NCBI GenBank assembly: GCA_031281345.1
Contig: JAITFN010000026.1
Location: 1 to 64,000 of the forward strand
From: Candidatus Fibrimonadaceae bacterium
GTDB lineage: Bacteria; Fibrobacterota; Fibrobacteria; Fibrobacterales; Fibrobacteraceae
Length of the DNA stretch: 64,000 nucleotides
Direction: 5' to 3'
Both the position numbers and the translations under genes were made by a program. This document shows positions 34,233 to 42,621 of the stretch, piece after piece; position 1 is the stretch's first letter; every line of letters starts with the position of its first letter. The notes below the pieces were generated by a model. The model was given only the letters and a program-made list of their open reading frames with translations, ran no database searches and was not told the origin of the DNA.

Positions 34233-35272
34233 AGCTCTACTTCTTTTTCTAAATCGCTCGGCAATAGATGCCCGTAAGTATTCAATGTTAGTGTAACATT
34301 TTCGTGCCGCATCAGCATTTGCACTGCTTTTATATTCCTACCCAGGCGTAACAAGTTGCTGGCAAAGCTATGGCGGAAGCGGTGGTAATGCGCAGTATCA
34401 GCGTTTGACACTCCTGCTTTGGTTGCTGCTGCTCTTATATACCTTTCTATGCTTGGACTGAGTTTTGCTAGTGTAGGGAATAAGTAGCCTGGTTCATCTC
34501 CCCTTATATTTAGGTATATGTTCAGGTGTTCTTTTAGCTTTGTGGATATTGGTATTGTTGCAGCTTTGCCGCCTTTGCCTATCAGAGAAATTTTGCACCG
34601 CTCAATATTTTCCATTTTAAGCAAACGGGCTTCTTCCCGGCGCAGTCCAGCAAAAGCCATCAGCGCAAACCAGCATTTGCACTCATCGCTGTTTGCGGCT
34701 TCTATTATTTTTTCGCATTCTTCTACAGTCCAGAACTTGCGAGGCTCCGGCTTGGACTTTGGTAGAGATATTATATTGAATGGATTACGCATTGCGATGT
34801 CATAGTTATTTGACACCCAACGGAAGAAACTACGAAAAAGAATAATCCTCGCTTTTGCAGAGTTTCCTGCCAGATTTCCCATTTCTTCTCTTGCATACTT
34901 AGAACATAATTGCGTATTTATATTGCTAATATCCACAATTCCATTCAAACCGCACCATTTCCTAAATGAGTTAAAATGTTTTTGGTAATTAGAAACCGTT
35001 TTAGGCGCTCTACGCCGCACTTTATCCACATCAGACATGAATGTGTCTATTGCTTCGCTAAGCTTTAAGCGCGCTGCTTGCTCTTCCTTTGGCGGGGGAG
35101 GGGCATATCTGCTTGCCTGCATTTTGGCAAACCAGTCCATTGCAACATCTTTATCCGTTGTGTTTAGGCTTATCCATTTGGTTTCGTCATTTTTGACGAT
35201 TCCGCCGTACCATATTTCTGAACCCTTGCTTTTGTTTCGCTGCTTTGGCAGTAGATATTTTGTTTCGCTCAT
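34229..35272 (-). CDS. int: Prophage tyrosine integrase
   Basis: AGLRREEARLLKMEN; YHRFRHSFASNLLRLGRNIKAVQMLMRHENVTLTLNTYGHL; adjacent to candidate attL. Confidence 0.93.
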   Translation of the reverse strand: MSETKYLLPKQRNKSKGSEIWYGGIVKNDETKWISLNTTDKDVAMDWFAKMQASRYAPPPPKEEQAARLKLSEAIDTFMSDVDKVRRRAPKTVSNYQKHFNSFRKWCGLNGIVDISNINTQLCSKYAREEMGNLAGNSAKARIILFRSFFRWVSNNYDIAMRNPFNIISLPKSKPEPRKFWTVEECEKIIEAANSDECKCWFALMAFAGLRREEARLLKMENIERCKISLIGKGGKAATIPISTKLKEHLNIYLNIRGDEPGYLFPTLAKLSPSIERYIRAAATKAGVSNADTAHYHRFRHSFASNLLRLGRNIKAVQMLMRHENVTLTLNTYGHLLPSDLEKEVEL

Positions 35273-35526
35273 TATTTGCCTCCTTTGCGATTGGCAAGCC
35301 CGATAATAGTTCGCTCATCTATGAATTCGTCCAGCCATTCCTTTTTGAAGAGGTTTAGACCGCACATGCATAATTTTGTAATGCGATCTTTTTTAGCATA
35401 ATTCCACAAAGACACTCTGGAGATGCCCAGATACTCTGCGGCTTTTGTTATGCACCAGTATTCCTGCCCTGCGATGATTTTTACCTCGCGGTTACCCGAT
35501 GGCTTGATTTCCGTTTTTTGTTTCAT
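35272..35526 (-). CDS. Excisionase/AlpA-like helix-turn-helix protein
   Basis: GQEYWCITKAAEYLGISRVSLWNYAKKDRI, immediately upstream of int. Confidence 0.75.
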   Translation of the reverse strand: MKQKTEIKPSGNREVKIIAGQEYWCITKAAEYLGISRVSLWNYAKKDRITKLCMCGLNLFKKEWLDEFIDERTIIGLANRKGGK

Positions 35527-35534
35527 GGTTCCTC

Positions 35535-36890
35535 CTAGTAGTTGTATTGCTCGTATTCGCTGAACATTATATTCTGCGGATTGAAGTGAATTTTAACTTC
35601 TCCGGTTGGGCCAGAGCGGTTCTTTGCTATGATCAAATCTGTTTTTGTTATGTCAACATTTGGACCAGGCACAGGGATGCGATGCAAGAGCATTACCACA
35701 TCGGCATCTTGCTCGATGTTGCCAGATTCTCGAAGGTCGCTCAGGCGTGGTTTGCGAGCACTCGCAGTGCTTGTTTTATCAGTGTCGCGGTTAAGCTGGC
35801 TGAGTGCGATAACTGGACAATTCAATTTACCGGATAGAACTTTCAGAGCCCTCGTTATTGCCCCTATTGCAACATTGCGGTTCTCGTAGTTTTTGCGGTC
35901 CGGGTTTGTCTCTATAATTTGCAGGTAATCCACAATTATCATAGATAGTGGCATTTTAGCAGCGTAAGAGTGGGCAATGCTTGTGATTTGTGCAACGTTG
36001 TGGTCTTTTATTAAATCAATGTAGAGCGGTGCGTTTTTGAGCACACGAGCTGCTTCTCTTTGATTTTGCATCTCCACCATATCCAAAGTTGCATCCATTG
36101 TTTTTTTAACAGATACTTGCGAATAATAGCTCATCGCCCGTGCTGCTTGTTGCTCGCCGTTCATTTCAAGGCTGAACATAAGCACAGGTCCGGCTTCCTT
36201 TGCGGCTTTTATGGCCAGCCCCAAAGCAAATGAAGTTTTGCCCACTCCTGGCCGAGCACCGACTATTGTCAATTCACCCTTTCGGAATCCTCCGGTTAAA
36301 TTATCCATTTGGAAAAAGTCACTGGCAATGCCACCTTTCTTGCCTTCTTTCTTGCGTTGGGCAATGCTTTCAAGCATTTTTTCTGCAAGGTCACCGATGT
36401 GCTCTATTTGGGTGTTGTTTGTCCCCGATGCTATTCTGGTAATTATTTCCTGAGCACTACTAAAACATTCGCCGGATGTTTTAGATACATCATAGCCATT
36501 TGCGATTATTTTCCTACCTGCGGCAATTAGCTGGCGTTTTAGCGATGCTTCTTTTATCAGGCCTATATAAAATTCGCAGTTTGCGGCACTTGGGACACTT
36601 TCCAGCAGCGAAAACAAGTATTCATTTTTATTAGAAATATTGTCAAAAAGAGACTGCACTTGTCCATTTTGTTTGAGAATTGCGCTGACGGTTACAATGT
36701 CTATTGGGGTCTCTGATTTTTGCAACTCCTGCATCGCTTGCCAAATGTTCTGATGTTTTTCTAAATAAAAATCAGACGGAGAAAGCAGACCGTATATTAT
36801 TGACATTATTCTTTGGTCTTGGAATACTCCGCCTAGCAGCCAAACTTCTGCATCCAAGGCTCTGGGTTGCTCTGGCTCGGTATTGCTCAT
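35535..36890 (-). CDS. dnaB: Replicative DNA helicase DnaB (phage)
   Basis: LTIVGARPGVGKTSFALGLAIKAA; MIIVDYLQIIET; LSQLNRDTDK. Confidence 0.94.
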   Translation of the reverse strand: MSNTEPEQPRALDAEVWLLGGVFQDQRIMSIIYGLLSPSDFYLEKHQNIWQAMQELQKSETPIDIVTVSAILKQNGQVQSLFDNISNKNEYLFSLLESVPSAANCEFYIGLIKEASLKRQLIAAGRKIIANGYDVSKTSGECFSSAQEIITRIASGTNNTQIEHIGDLAEKMLESIAQRKKEGKKGGIASDFFQMDNLTGGFRKGELTIVGARPGVGKTSFALGLAIKAAKEAGPVLMFSLEMNGEQQAARAMSYYSQVSVKKTMDATLDMVEMQNQREAARVLKNAPLYIDLIKDHNVAQITSIAHSYAAKMPLSMIIVDYLQIIETNPDRKNYENRNVAIGAITRALKVLSGKLNCPVIALSQLNRDTDKTSTASARKPRLSDLRESGNIEQDADVVMLLHRIPVPGPNVDITKTDLIIAKNRSGPTGEVKIHFNPQNIMFSEYEQYNY

Positions 36891-37069
36891 TATTTTCTCT
36901 CCTTTAGAATTTTAGTGCAAAAAAAATCAAGCTGTCTGACTTTGGCTCTAAAAACACATATTTGGTTTATGCTCATCGCACAAAGTTTGGTTTTTATGTC
37001 CTCTGGAATAGATATGTCCATTTTATCAAGAACAAATAGATTTAGATCCTCTAAGTTCTCATTGCTCAT
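36890..37069 (-). CDS. Small phage protein (59 aa), absent from the supplied ORF track
   Basis: Manual reading: MSNENLEDLNLFVLDKMDISIPEDIKTKLCAMSINQICVFRAKVRQLDFFCTKILKERK*, TAATG overlap with dnaB start. Confidence 0.6.
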   Translation of the reverse strand: MSNENLEDLNLFVLDKMDISIPEDIKTKLCAMSINQICVFRAKVRQLDFFCTKILKERK

Positions 37070-37254
37070 TTCTCACCTCTTCTAGAGTAAAAGCCGCAAC
37101 ATCCTTGCTCAAAAACAAGTGCGTTTTTTCTGCCAGGATGTATGCAGTAGAAATAGTAGCCAAGCATTCCAGTCTTGCCGACTGGGGCTGTCAATGAATT
37201 GGCAGTTCTTGACGATTTGCAATTTGTACAGCAGCATTTTGATTCATCGCTCAT
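37066..37254 (-). CDS. Small Cys-rich (zinc-binding-like) phage protein
   Basis: CCCTNCKSS...HPGRKNALVFEQGCCGFYSRRGEK; ATGA-type overlaps with neighbours. Confidence 0.5.
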   Translation of the reverse strand: MSDESKCCCTNCKSSRTANSLTAPVGKTGMLGYYFYCIHPGRKNALVFEQGCCGFYSRRGEK

Positions 37255-37799
37255 TGCTCATTCTCCTGTTGTTGTGCCGTCTCCGGCGGGGTGAAATCTG
37301 GGTTCATTTTTTCTTCATAAGCGCGGAGTGCGCGCTTCCAGTTGTTTATAGGGCGATTGGATTTGTCTATCCAATTATTTTCTACGCACCAGTCATACCA
37401 TTCATTTCCAAATGTCGCACCGATGCTTTCAGCGAATTGCAGGGCTTCCTCTCTGGAAGGCTGCTCGCGGGGTTTGACATCGTCAAATAGGGAAGGTGCT
37501 GGGGCTATTCCAAGAGTTTCTTTTAATTTATTTAGCTCTGTTTTCTGTTTTTTAAATATCTCAGCACCTTGCTCAGAGCGTTTTTTCCTTTTGCTAATCA
37601 AGTCGTTGTAATAGTCGTGTGATCGAGCAACGATTATTTTGTTGTGCAGAATTTTCGGTTCTTGGTTTTTTAGCAGCGTTTCGACAATATCGTCAAGCAC
37701 AGCTGCTTTTTCCTCTATTGTGCCTCTGTAATAAACATCTGCCCAATCGCCTGGGTTCAGGGCTAACCATCTCATTGGGTGTTTTGTGATTTCTTTCAT
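37251..37799 (-). CDS. Phage early protein, C-terminal domain shared with 39259-39657
   Basis: NEWYDWCVENNWIDKSNRPINNWKRALRAYEEKMN. Confidence 0.55.
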   Translation of the reverse strand: MKEITKHPMRWLALNPGDWADVYYRGTIEEKAAVLDDIVETLLKNQEPKILHNKIIVARSHDYYNDLISKRKKRSEQGAEIFKKQKTELNKLKETLGIAPAPSLFDDVKPREQPSREEALQFAESIGATFGNEWYDWCVENNWIDKSNRPINNWKRALRAYEEKMNPDFTPPETAQQQENEQ

Positions 37800-37919
37800 A
37801 GTGATTTTATGTCATCCAAGCTTGGCAGTTTGCCGTGTTCTTCGCGGAATCTTTCAACCTTATAGCAATAAGAGCACAAAAATTTTGAGTTGTGCCTATG
37901 CGTTGCATGCCTTCCGCAT

Positions 37920-38264
37920 TTACTGCATTTCATTGCTTGTCTCCTCCTGTTTTGATATTACTTCGTCCTCCGCTATATTTTCTTCTTCTTCAATCTTCCA
38001 GTTATTAAAATCCGCTAGTTTTTTTGCGAGTTCTATCGTCTTATCTTTGATTTCGCTATTTGAGCAAATACTTTCTATAATTTTACGAATTCTTTGAAGT
38101 TTTTTAAAATCGTGGTAGATGTCCCAACTCATAATTTCATCAACTAAATCAATTAGCTTGAAATTGTTCGTAAGAGGAACCTCGCTTTCTTCTTTTATCT
38201 CTGCCATACAATCATAACTCATACCATACCCCCTGCCCGATTGCGGGCAGCTTGGCGTTTGCAA
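37920..38264 (-). CDS. Hypothetical phage early protein
   Basis: Co-oriented, overlapping small ORF in early operon. Confidence 0.45.
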   Translation of the reverse strand: MQTPSCPQSGRGYGMSYDCMAEIKEESEVPLTNNFKLIDLVDEIMSWDIYHDFKKLQRIRKIIESICSNSEIKDKTIELAKKLADFNNWKIEEEENIAEDEVISKQEETSNEMQ

Positions 38265-38458
38265 TAGTCGTATTGTTCCCTTGCCTCCTGCAACGCTTCA
38301 TCTAATGAGTTTTTGTAGCAAGCCTCTTTTATAATGTAATAGAGAGCAAGGACTTTGCTATCTTCGGGTATCAGAAAGTTTGATATTCTTTCTGCACAGG
38401 TTAGAATTTCTAGTGGCGTTTCTCTCATTAGATATCCTCCGATTTTACTTCTTCCCAT
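38219..38458 (-). CDS. Hypothetical phage early protein
   Basis: Co-oriented overlapping ORF. Confidence 0.45.
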   Translation of the reverse strand: MGRSKIGGYLMRETPLEILTCAERISNFLIPEDSKVLALYYIIKEACYKNSLDEALQEAREQYDYCKRQAARNRAGGMV

Positions 38459-38646
38459 TTAATTTCATCCATTATGTTTTTTATGCCAGCCAAAAAAGCA
38501 TCTTTAATAGCTTCACGTATTATTTCCAATACATTTGAATAGTCATCTGGATGTATGGCTGCTTCTCTAAACTTCTCGCAATTATCTTCTATCCATTTTT
38601 CTGCATATTCCTTTGCAAAATGTAATCCAGGATCATATTCACTCAT
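38428..38646 (-). CDS. Hypothetical phage early protein
   Basis: Co-oriented overlapping ORF. Confidence 0.45.
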   Translation of the reverse strand: MSEYDPGLHFAKEYAEKWIEDNCEKFREAAIHPDDYSNVLEIIREAIKDAFLAGIKNIMDEIKWEEVKSEDI

Positions 38647-38900
38647 ACTTTGCCCTCCAGTTCAAAGTGCAATTTTTTGTATTCTCTTGCTTTTTCTATA
38701 TATTGTATTAAATCGAAAAGAGCATCATCTCTCTTTTTTTTAGTCTCTTTATAAACACGTTCATTATCGAAGTTTACAAGAGACTGTTGTATTAGATATA
38801 AAAGTAGTTTTCTTGTTGCTGCCTCTTTATGTGTTTGAAACATAGTATCACTCAAAAGAGAATGAGCAACATATCTCAGTTTTTCATAAGTACTTCTCAT
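38643..38900 (-). CDS. Hypothetical phage early protein
   Basis: Co-oriented overlapping ORF. Confidence 0.45.
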   Translation of the reverse strand: MRSTYEKLRYVAHSLLSDTMFQTHKEAATRKLLLYLIQQSLVNFDNERVYKETKKKRDDALFDLIQYIEKAREYKKLHFELEGKV

Positions 38901-39259
38901 CCCTCACCTCCTGCTATTTCAAAAATGGCTGCTGCTATTTTGGCGTAGTTTGGATTGCGGTTGTCCAGTTTGCCAATGGCAAGCTCTGGCACTCCTTTGT
39001 TTTTGAACAATAACTTGGCGGCTATTTTCATCTCTTCCGCGCCGGGCGTTGGGTTGAGCACGCTTTCGCCGGTGTAGTGGCTAGGGGGGTGGCGCAATGG
39101 ACCGTCGTGCGTTTGCACAGGCCCCGCGCTATTCGTAGGCCTGCCATATTTCTCAATTATGGCTTCGCTGGCCAAGCGTTTTAACGAATAACCATCGCTT
39201 TTGTTTTCTTTCAAAACTTTTTGCGCTTCTTCAGTAATTTCAATTAGTGTGTTAGGCAT
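38897..39259 (-). CDS. Hypothetical phage early protein
   Basis: Likely start MPNTLIEITEEAQ, abutting the stop of the upstream gene; the longer ORF overlaps that gene in another frame. Confidence 0.5.
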   Translation of the reverse strand: MPNTLIEITEEAQKVLKENKSDGYSLKRLASEAIIEKYGRPTNSAGPVQTHDGPLRHPPSHYTGESVLNPTPGAEEMKIAAKLLFKNKGVPELAIGKLDNRNPNYAKIAAAIFEIAGGEG

Positions 39260-39657
39260 TAGGAACCTCCGGTTTGTAGTAATTGCATTGCAAATAATCT
39301 TAACGAATCTTGCCAATTGAGTATAGGATTGTTGTGTTTGTCGCTCCATTCGTTTTTCGCGCAACAAATATACCATTCCATCGCAATGTTTCGGTCAATG
39401 TTTAGGTTGTCTGCGAAAATACAAGCCTCCGTGCAAGCAGGTAAATCTCTCTCAGGTTCCTCTGCGGATAGGAGTAATGTGGCTTGTTCTGCTATTAATA
39501 TTCTTTGTTCCTTTGGTGGGATAAGAGATAAAGCAAGTTGTGCCATCTCGTATAAAGGCTGGTATTTAGTTCCGCGGTCTTCTTTAGCTCTCTCTAAGCA
39601 AGACTCTAGAGCGGGTAAATAAGATTCCCAGACAGTTCTGTTTTTTTGCTCTTCCAT
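39259..39657 (-). CDS. Phage early protein, C-terminal domain shared with 37251-37799
   Basis: MEWYICCAKNEWSDKHNNPILNWQDSLRLF. Confidence 0.5.
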   Translation of the reverse strand: MEEQKNRTVWESYLPALESCLERAKEDRGTKYQPLYEMAQLALSLIPPKEQRILIAEQATLLLSAEEPERDLPACTEACIFADNLNIDRNIAMEWYICCAKNEWSDKHNNPILNWQDSLRLFAMQLLQTGGS

Positions 39658-39689
39658 TTTTCAACTCCTGGGCAAAAAGCCCGTTAAGG

Positions 39690-39835
39690 TGTTTTGTTTG
39701 AATTATTTTAATATTTAATTCAAATGATTCAAATATAATTCAAATATAATAAAATAAAATCAAAAAAGCAAGTTTTATTTAATTTTTATTTAAATTTTGC
39801 TTAATTTTTATTTAAATTTTATTTAAATAGAGGTT
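39690..39835. promoter_or_regulatory. AT-rich operator/promoter region between divergent early operon and repressor
   Basis: Repeated ATTCAAATATAATTCAAATATAAT and TTTTTATTTAAATTTT(G)-type units between divergent genes. Confidence 0.6.
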
Positions 39836-39839
39836 TTTT

Positions 39840-40142
39840 ATGCAAAAAAACAACATTTTGGGTTTTGTGGAGCGAAAAAAAATTTCCCAAAAGGAGCTTG
39901 CAAAAAGTTTAAATTGCACTGTATCCCAAGTAAGTTGTATAATTTCGGGAAAGTCAAAGCCGTCTTATGGTAAAATTAAGAAGTTACTAGAGATGGGCGC
40001 TACGGTTGAGGAGTTGTTCGGTATGTCTTATACTGGACAGGGTGGGCAACCAGTTAAGTTTGCGAATTTATCTGATGCGGATGCCGTGGCAATAGTCAGG
40101 CAAGGATTAGGGGTTTTAGTTGGTAATGGGGTTAAAGCGTGA
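39840..40142 (+). CDS. XRE-family transcriptional regulator (candidate prophage repressor)
   Basis: KKISQKELAKSLNCTVSQVSCIISGKSKPSYGKIKKLLEMG HTH. Confidence 0.85.
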   Translation: MQKNNILGFVERKKISQKELAKSLNCTVSQVSCIISGKSKPSYGKIKKLLEMGATVEELFGMSYTGQGGQPVKFANLSDADAVAIVRQGLGVLVGNGVKA

Positions 40143-40744
40143 TTTGCGATACTATACAGGATTCGGTTTGCGTTGTCCGCCATTTTTGCAGGGACACGAT
40201 TAAACAGCTAAACTATGACAGCGTTACTGTGGCTCTTTTGAAAGATTCACATGAATTTTATTCAAGCTCATTCGCTCATCTTCTAGTTTTGGTAGGCGTT
40301 ATAATTACCGTTTTCGTGGGTGGCGGTATATGGAACTGGTGGAGGGTAGGAAATATTAGAAAAACAATAGAGAAACTAAATTTGTCAAATAAGAATATAC
40401 TTAGGGAATTTGCTAGCAATTATCTCAGTGTTGCCAGAACAAGTATCCATAGTGATGAATTTAGTTGTTTTATGGCTCTCAATAATTATTGCAATATTTA
40501 CCTATGTAATAAGTTAGAAATGAACAAAGCAGATGAAAAAAGCCTTGATTTCCTAGATAAACTAATAGAGGTTTATAAAGTTAAGGGAACTTATCCTGAA
40601 AATGTTTATGGGGCAATTTCTTTGTTCTTATATTCTTTTAAAAAAATGAGAGCAAATTATGGGAAGATAGAGAAAATAAATGAAATATCAAAAAGGTTGC
40701 GCGATAAATTTAAAAACATAGAAAATGGGAATAATGTGGGGTAA
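40139..40744 (+). CDS. Membrane-anchored hypothetical protein
   Basis: TM segment LLVLVGVIITVFVGGGIWNWW followed by helical cytoplasmic domain. Confidence 0.5.
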   Translation: MICDTIQDSVCVVRHFCRDTIKQLNYDSVTVALLKDSHEFYSSSFAHLLVLVGVIITVFVGGGIWNWWRVGNIRKTIEKLNLSNKNILREFASNYLSVARTSIHSDEFSCFMALNNYCNIYLCNKLEMNKADEKSLDFLDKLIEVYKVKGTYPENVYGAISLFLYSFKKMRANYGKIEKINEISKRLRDKFKNIENGNNVG

Positions 40745-40747
40745 AGC

Positions 40748-41101
40748 GTGATGGAAATTTTTTTGGTAATTCTATCCGTTGTTGAGTTTTATATTATCGT
40801 AGATATTTTGTTTCGGGCAAGAAGAAATGCTTATCGCGTACTCAGGCGAGAGATGAACGAATTAAATGGGTACGAAATGAAAATTCTTTGTGATTATATT
40901 GAAATGTCATTAAATAAGATGTTATTAGAACAGACTGCGGTAGTTAGGGGCTTGGAGTACGATGGGTTTTTGATAAAGATTATGGAAAACAAAAGCGGAG
41001 ACTCTGCTCTCTACAAAATTAACTCTGAGGCTAAGAAAATATTGCAAAAGCAAGAGTTGGCTAGGTTGGCTGAGTTGGCGGCTAGGAATGGTGGGGGGTG
41101 A
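40748..41101 (+). CDS. Membrane-anchored SieB-like protein (tentative)
   Basis: N-terminal TM; ELNGYEMKILCDYIEMSLNKMLLEQTAVVRGLEYDGFLIKIMENKSGDSALYKINSEAKKIL resembles the SieB C-terminal pattern. Confidence 0.45.
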   Translation: MMEIFLVILSVVEFYIIVDILFRARRNAYRVLRREMNELNGYEMKILCDYIEMSLNKMLLEQTAVVRGLEYDGFLIKIMENKSGDSALYKINSEAKKILQKQELARLAELAARNGGG

Positions 41102-41748
41102 GTGTGGGATTTAAAGAATGGTTCAATAAATTGGATTTGTTTTGGAAAATTATAGGCGTTATAGGAGGCTTTCTTACTATTGGTGGATCTATCATAGGGT
41201 TTCTAAATAAGGAATGGGTTAAAGATTTGTTTTGGCAAGTTATAATTTTTTTGAATGATAATATTAGTCCCTTGCGAGTATTGTTATTAATTTTATTGCT
41301 TTCCAACTTTTTCTTTGTATTTCTATTTTGGCGAATATGGAAATATAAAAACCATTTAGAAAAAGAGATTGCGGAATTGAAGAATGGGCAAAAAGAGCAA
41401 GAGGAACGTTGTAGCAAAAGAGCTAAGTCTTTAGAGGACAAGAATAGAAAAAGTGTAGATAAAAATACAGATAATATGAAGAAATATAGGGACTTGCTGT
41501 ATGTAATGGATTCCAAAAGACTAGAAGTGTTGAAGGAGTATTTTGACCAAAAAGTAGATACTCTGCTTAAAGGAATTATGTCCGGGGCAAGACAAAGCCT
41601 TGTGGATGATGGTTTTCTCATAAAATTGCCGTCCCCCGCACACTTGAAAAACGCTACCATAGCCTTTTTCAAGTTAAATAATGATGTTAGGGATATAATT
41701 TACGAGCATTTTGAAGGTAGTTTATTAAACGAGATTCAAAATGGTTAG
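41098..41748 (+). CDS. Membrane-anchored coiled-coil SieB-like protein (tentative)
   Basis: Two N-terminal TM segments, coiled coil, then DSKRLEVLKEYFDQKVDTLLKGIMSGARQSLVDDGFLIKLPSPAHLKNATIAFFKLNNDVRDII. Confidence 0.45.
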   Translation: MSVGFKEWFNKLDLFWKIIGVIGGFLTIGGSIIGFLNKEWVKDLFWQVIIFLNDNISPLRVLLLILLLSNFFFVFLFWRIWKYKNHLEKEIAELKNGQKEQEERCSKRAKSLEDKNRKSVDKNTDNMKKYRDLLYVMDSKRLEVLKEYFDQKVDTLLKGIMSGARQSLVDDGFLIKLPSPAHLKNATIAFFKLNNDVRDIIYEHFEGSLLNEIQNG

Positions 41749-41772
41749 AGCTGGCATAGCAGGCTCGTTTAT

Positions 41773-41801
41773 TTTACATTCTCAAAATTTTTTACTATAT
41801 T
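41773..41801 (+). promoter_or_regulatory. Promoter TTTACA-N17-TATATT
   Basis: -35 41773-41778, -10 41796-41801. Confidence 0.65.
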
Positions 41802-41807
41802 ATGGAT

Positions 41808-41875
41808 AGAGGTCTCGGCTATCTATTGTGCCCGCAATTGGAGCGGGAAATACGTAGATAGCCGGGCTTTTTTTT
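41808..41875 (+). ncRNA. Candidate short structured RNA (about 70 nt) ending in intrinsic terminator
   Basis: Stem CGGCTATCTA(41816-41825)/TAGATAGCCG(41855-41864) enclosing CCCGC(41831-41835)/GCGGG(41843-41847), then T8; begins just after a promoter. Confidence 0.55.
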
Positions 41876-41908
41876 GTATATTCTTAAGTAAAAGCAGGAG
41901 ATTTCGTT

Positions 41909-42130
41909 ATGATGGTGAATGGATTATTTAAATTGCCAAAGCCTGGTAGCCCTGAAATGGAAGAATTTTTGAAAGATATGTATGAAAGCTACATTAGCCA
42001 AAAGCCTTCATTGGTGCAGAACGAGAGAATAAGGCCGGCGGATCAGGATTTTTTTGACTGGTTAATGGAAGACAAAGAAGGACTTGAAGCTACTAATCGG
42101 TTGTTCAAAGAAGCGGGCATAGAGAGGTAA
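41909..42130 (+). CDS. Hypothetical phage protein
   Basis: 73-aa ORF with upstream RBS-like AGCAGGAG. Confidence 0.45.
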   Translation: MMVNGLFKLPKPGSPEMEEFLKDMYESYISQKPSLVQNERIRPADQDFFDWLMEDKEGLEATNRLFKEAGIER

Positions 42131-42258
42131 AATCCTGCGAACCTGAAGATTTTCCACAGTTTGGCACACTGAGTGAGCAAAAACTAACCGAGAAAGCGGT
42201 TAAGGTCGCTAGCTGGATTTGGGAAAGCGATGCCGATATTCCAAGAAATAGGCTGTCT

Positions 42259-42621
42259 GTGTCGCGTGACTGCATGACAAGCATAATAGATTTGGTGGAA
42301 CGCCGCAGGGTTTATTTCCACGTGTTCCACAGAATAGAAATGTCAGAATGGAATGAAGCCGCGCTGTATTGCTTCTGGATAGCCAAACTTCAGCCATTCT
42401 CCGATGTTCCTCCGCCAAACGTAAAAGCGAGGCAGTCAAATGATGTCAATGCCACTATCGCTGTCCGCCTGCTTTGCAGGGTAGCGAATAAGCTTCGTAA
42501 GCGAAACGGCAAAGGCGATTTGGAAAAAATAAACATAAGCAACCTTATACATTCGTTCCGATACAGGGACATAAGCAAGGAGTCAGTGATGGCTCTTTTA
42601 GAAGTTCTGATAGAAAAGTAG
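42259..42621 (+). CDS. Hypothetical phage protein
   Basis: 120-aa co-oriented ORF; start uncertain. Confidence 0.4.
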   Translation: MSRDCMTSIIDLVERRRVYFHVFHRIEMSEWNEAALYCFWIAKLQPFSDVPPPNVKARQSNDVNATIAVRLLCRVANKLRKRNGKGDLEKINISNLIHSFRYRDISKESVMALLEVLIEK

